This document shows positions 60,935 to 64,000 of a DNA stretch of 64,000 nt, in pieces. The stretch is from Sabethes cyaneus (Eukaryota > Arthropoda > Insecta > Diptera > Culicidae), in the NCBI RefSeq assembly GCF_943734655.1, contig NC_071353.1, forward strand, positions 136,375,907-136,439,906, given 5' to 3'. The position numbers and the translations under genes were made by a program. Within the stretch, counting starts at the first letter, position 1; every line of letters begins with the position of its first letter. Below the pieces are notes generated by a model. The model was not told the origin of the DNA, did no database searches, and saw nothing but the letters and a program-made list of their open reading frames with translations.

Positions 60935-61830
60935 AATGCTTTTCGTCCAAATCCAATCCAAATCCAATTTATATCCAATCCGAATCTAATCCAAATACAA
61001 TTCATATCCAATCCAAATTCAATCGACATTCTATCCAAATGCAAATTCAGTGCAAATTCAAATCCAATCGAAATTCAATCCAAATCCAATTCAAATCCCA
61101 TTGAAAATCAATCCAAATTCAACCCAAATGAAATCCAATCGGAATTTAATCCAAATCCCGTCCAATCCAAATCCAATCCAAATTTAATCCAAAATCAATC
61201 CAATTCCAATCCAACCCAAATCCTATTTTAATCAAATTCAAATCCAATCTAAATTCCATCCAATTCTAATCCAAACCTAGTTGCAATTAAAGCCAAATCT
61301 ATTAGCATCCAAATACAATCCACATCCCATCTAAATCTAATCCTAATTCAATCGGAATTAAATCCGGATCCAAATCCAGACCAAATCTAATTCAAATTCG
61401 ATCCAAATCTGGTTCAAATTCAATCTTAATCTAATTCAAATTCATTCCAAATTTCAAACCAAATTCAATTCAAATCACAACAAAACCTAATTCAATTCAA
61501 TTCCAAATCCAATACAACTTCAATCCAAATCTAATCCAAATCCAATCCAAATTCAATGCAAATCCAATCGAAATGGAATCCAAACCAAATCCAATCAAAA
61601 TCAAAAGTCGAATCCACATCCAATCGGAATTAAATCCAAATCCAACCCAAATTCAATTCATATCTCATCCAAATCTATTCCAAATTTAATCAAAGTTCAA
61701 TTCAAATCCAATCTAAATAAACTCCTCTTATCCAAGACCAATCCATATCCAATCCAAATCCAATCCAAATTCAATCCAAATCTAATCCAAATTTAATCCA
61801 ACTCAAATCCAAATCCAATTCAAATACTTT
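60935..61830. repeat. Minisatellite built on AATCCAAATCC / AATTCAAATCC
   Basis: About 900 bp is made of 11-12 bp variants of AATCCAAATCC (also AATCCAATCC, AATTCAAATC and AATCTAATCC). The units are heterogeneous, not a clean array. The open frame at 60932-61231 (NPIQIQF-like repeats) is a by-product of the repeat. Confidence 0.9.
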
Positions 61831-61834
61831 CTTA

Positions 61835-62330
61835 TTTTTTTAACACATCCTTCTGACAATGTCTTAATGAATAAAGTACATATAAGATACAAAGGTTGTT
61901 TTGGACTTTCGCCACAAGCGTTGCTGAAGTGTCCAAACCAAGTAGACAGCAACGTGCTGGATACAGCGAAATATTTTCATGGTCTCGCCAAGGTAAATCC
62001 CTAAGACATATACGGATTATACGGATAAATCTTCTCTGGATGCGCTCGATTCTCAAAATCCAGGTGAGCTGATGGGGTTACCAAATTACGTTTAAGTTTG
62101 AAAGTACAGGTCGGACCAATGCGCAATACGAAGATTTTAAGCAATGTGGGTCCTTGAAATCTCTTCCAATTTTAGCAATCAATGCATAAATCAGTAGCAT
62201 AAATCCGGTATGCTTTGGAAATAATAACAACGTTCCAGGTGAGCGTTGAACGTAAGTAAAAATTATCGTTCGGAATGGGCCAAAAGGAGCCAAAAATGAA
62301 ATTTTGTACTTCTCCATGGTTCATGGGCTT
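61835..62330 (-). mobile_element. Jockey/CR1-type LINE C-terminal remnant
   Basis: Minus-strand frames read DPHCLKSSYCALVRPVLSN near 62160-62090. After a frameshift comes RIERIQRRFIRI…DLPWRDHENISLYPARCCLLGLDT (62050-61920), the C-terminal domain downstream of RT in these LINEs. Only this part survives, and the minisatellite abuts its 3' side. Confidence 0.75.
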
Positions 62331-64000
62331 GTGGCGGAAAAATTGAACGAATATTTAAAAAAAACTACAGAATTTTCCAAACAACTTCGCTGTGTTTATT
62401 ATTTTATTGCTCCAAGCTAAGCAAAAGGCGTCGCACAAATAACATTTTTTATGCCAATGGAACCAAATCTCGGTATTTCAGGAAAAATATCATCCGAAAA
62501 AAGTTTTCCACTAAGCGTTGGTAAAAAAATACTCCAACGAAGAGATGGAAAAACTTATAGGAATTTAAAAATATATTTGTTTTGGTGCTTTTGGTTGGTA
62601 TTTTTTTATTTTTTATTGGTGCATTCTTAACTAACGATTGGTCATGTGTCGTTAATATTTTTACTGATATATAAAAGTAGTGACACCGTGGATAACTTTG
62701 CGAAAAGTTTTTTCAAGGTACTATTTTCTCTGGCTTGCTGAGAAAATTTACTTCCGTTCTCATACATGTTTTTTCTACTTTTGAATGAAGAATGCTCTGC
62801 ATTCAAGAGTGATGAAATTTGTGTAAAAATTCACAAACATATTCTAGTGCCACAAGGGGGTGTTTTAGTGCCAATGCTGTTTAGCTGAAAAGCTGCTATT
62901 TGCATAATTAATTCTAAGAGAAAGGGCAAGATTTTACAGATTGTTTAGATTCAACAGTTCTATTTAGTCAATTTAATGTGCTGAAAATCGCTGTGAAATA
63001 TGGAACGATCCCCACCAGATTAGTATACATATAAAGAATTTCCGGAGTTTGGGACAAATCAATACCTATGGAACAAAATTCCAGTCATTTATAACGTTGA
63101 ACATTATAAAACGTCACGCATTTTTGCGTTGAATAAATGAACTTTAGCGAAGCAAAAACAAGCACGAAATTATCATACCACCACCCCAGCCGAAAATTAA
63201 GAAAATTACGAGCTGCTACGCTGCCCGCTATTAGACTCAGCTTGTTTGTTTAAAACGCCCTAAATCATACAATGCATACGAGCAATAATGGCTGGCAGTA
63301 GTAAATTAAATTATCGCCTTCCCTGTGAGATGAGTAAAATACGCAACCTGAACCTGACCTCCCGCCTTCAAGGAAATGTGGCATTTTAGAGCCAAGTCTA
63401 ATATTATTAAAATATGTGACAAGGCACAGCTTGGCATTGTTTCGTTATTGTGCGCCTTACGACGACACATGTCTCCTGACACGAGCGTAAATTGGGTTCA
63501 CTGTAGGTTAACCTTTACAAAATGCCCAAAAATTTTTTTTTCTGCAACCAACCTTTTAGTATTGATAAATTTTTGATCTTCAAAAATAAAAAAAATTAAC
63601 CTTACTCTATCGTTCTCAACGAGTGTAGACGAATAACGCTCGAAGCTCTCCCAGGGAGATGTTAATTTTAACTTGCGGATGCATACCAGTTTCTAGGAAA
63701 AATCGCGTGCGCACATGATCAGTAAACGTAACAGCATTGGATTTTATTGTACAATCGGTGAACCGTTTTACCGCAAATGTAACACCCTACACTACACTTA
63801 GACGGTAGAGCTCAGTGAGTCGGTTTCTGCCCTGTACGCCTCCCACTCCAATGAATATACCATCAAGACCACAACCGAGCACTACACCTCCATTGTCGAA
63901 ACCCCCCAGTGTTGATTGTTATTAGATTTTTTATTTGACAGCAAATGTAACAACTTTATGGATAGTGTTTCTCACACAGCAGCCACAGACAATAATTGAC
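62331..64000. other. Right-edge sequence, no gene recognised
   Basis: AT-rich sequence with no supported coding frame. The short frame at 63376-63576 resembles nothing known. No TIRs or tRNAs were seen. Confidence 0.35.

Noticed and set aside
60932..61231. Protein with NPIQIQF repeats
   Set aside because: It is a translation artefact of the AATCCAAATCC minisatellite.

Overview
The window looks like nuclear DNA from a dipteran, most likely a culicine (Aedes/Culex-type) mosquito. It is AT-rich and has few genes. Its introns are long and full of non-LTR retrotransposon remnants, MITEs, fold-back elements and tandem repeats. The split genes have canonical GT-AG introns, and the best-preserved DNA transposon has the DD37E spacing known from mosquitoes. 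The species call is inference; the gene calls are read directly from the sequence.

Three host protein genes can be reconstructed completely. (1) On the minus strand, a UBE2D/effete ubiquitin-conjugating enzyme has five coding exons spread over 27 kb (30652 down to 3510). They splice to exactly 147 codons plus stop. (2) On the plus strand, a PDE12-like 2',5'-phosphodiesterase/deadenylase has two coding exons (37376-38583 and 38651-39362). (3) On the minus strand, the DNA primase large subunit has two coding exons (41279-40894 and 40834-39523). It converges on PDE12 with only 160 bp between the stop codons, and a perfect E2F-type site lies about 90 bp upstream of its ATG.

The rest is mostly mobile-element debris. 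1-1110: endonuclease remnant of an RTE-like LINE. 4.2-18.4 kb (eff intron 3): TIR elements, a 782-bp fold-back, LINE pieces and two copies of a 1.2-1.3 kb poly-A-tailed retroposon. 18.9-30.6 kb (eff intron 1): a third copy of that retroposon, a LINE broken by a hAT MITE, and a compound tandem-repeat block. 32-37 kb: hAT-like and palindromic MITEs, nested MITEs and a degenerate RTE-like LINE. 41.5-45.5 kb: a cluster of fold-backs and MITEs upstream of primase. 48.9-50.6 kb: a 1.6-kb CCCAAG-terminated TIR element. 52.1-54.3 kb: a DD37E-type Tc1/mariner relic with a retroposon inserted in its transposase gene. 57-59.3 kb: a 5'-truncated CR1/Jockey-type LINE with a long open reverse-transcriptase frame. 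60.9-61.8 kb: a minisatellite built on AATCCAAATCC.

The host genes do not form an operon or pathway. All are housekeeping functions: ubiquitination, mitochondrial RNA turnover and DNA replication. The most notable structure is the retroposon family. It has three long, similar copies with exact 24, 24 and 58 bp target duplications, all inserted in the transcribed orientation inside eff introns. A possible related 5' end lies at 50.8 kb.
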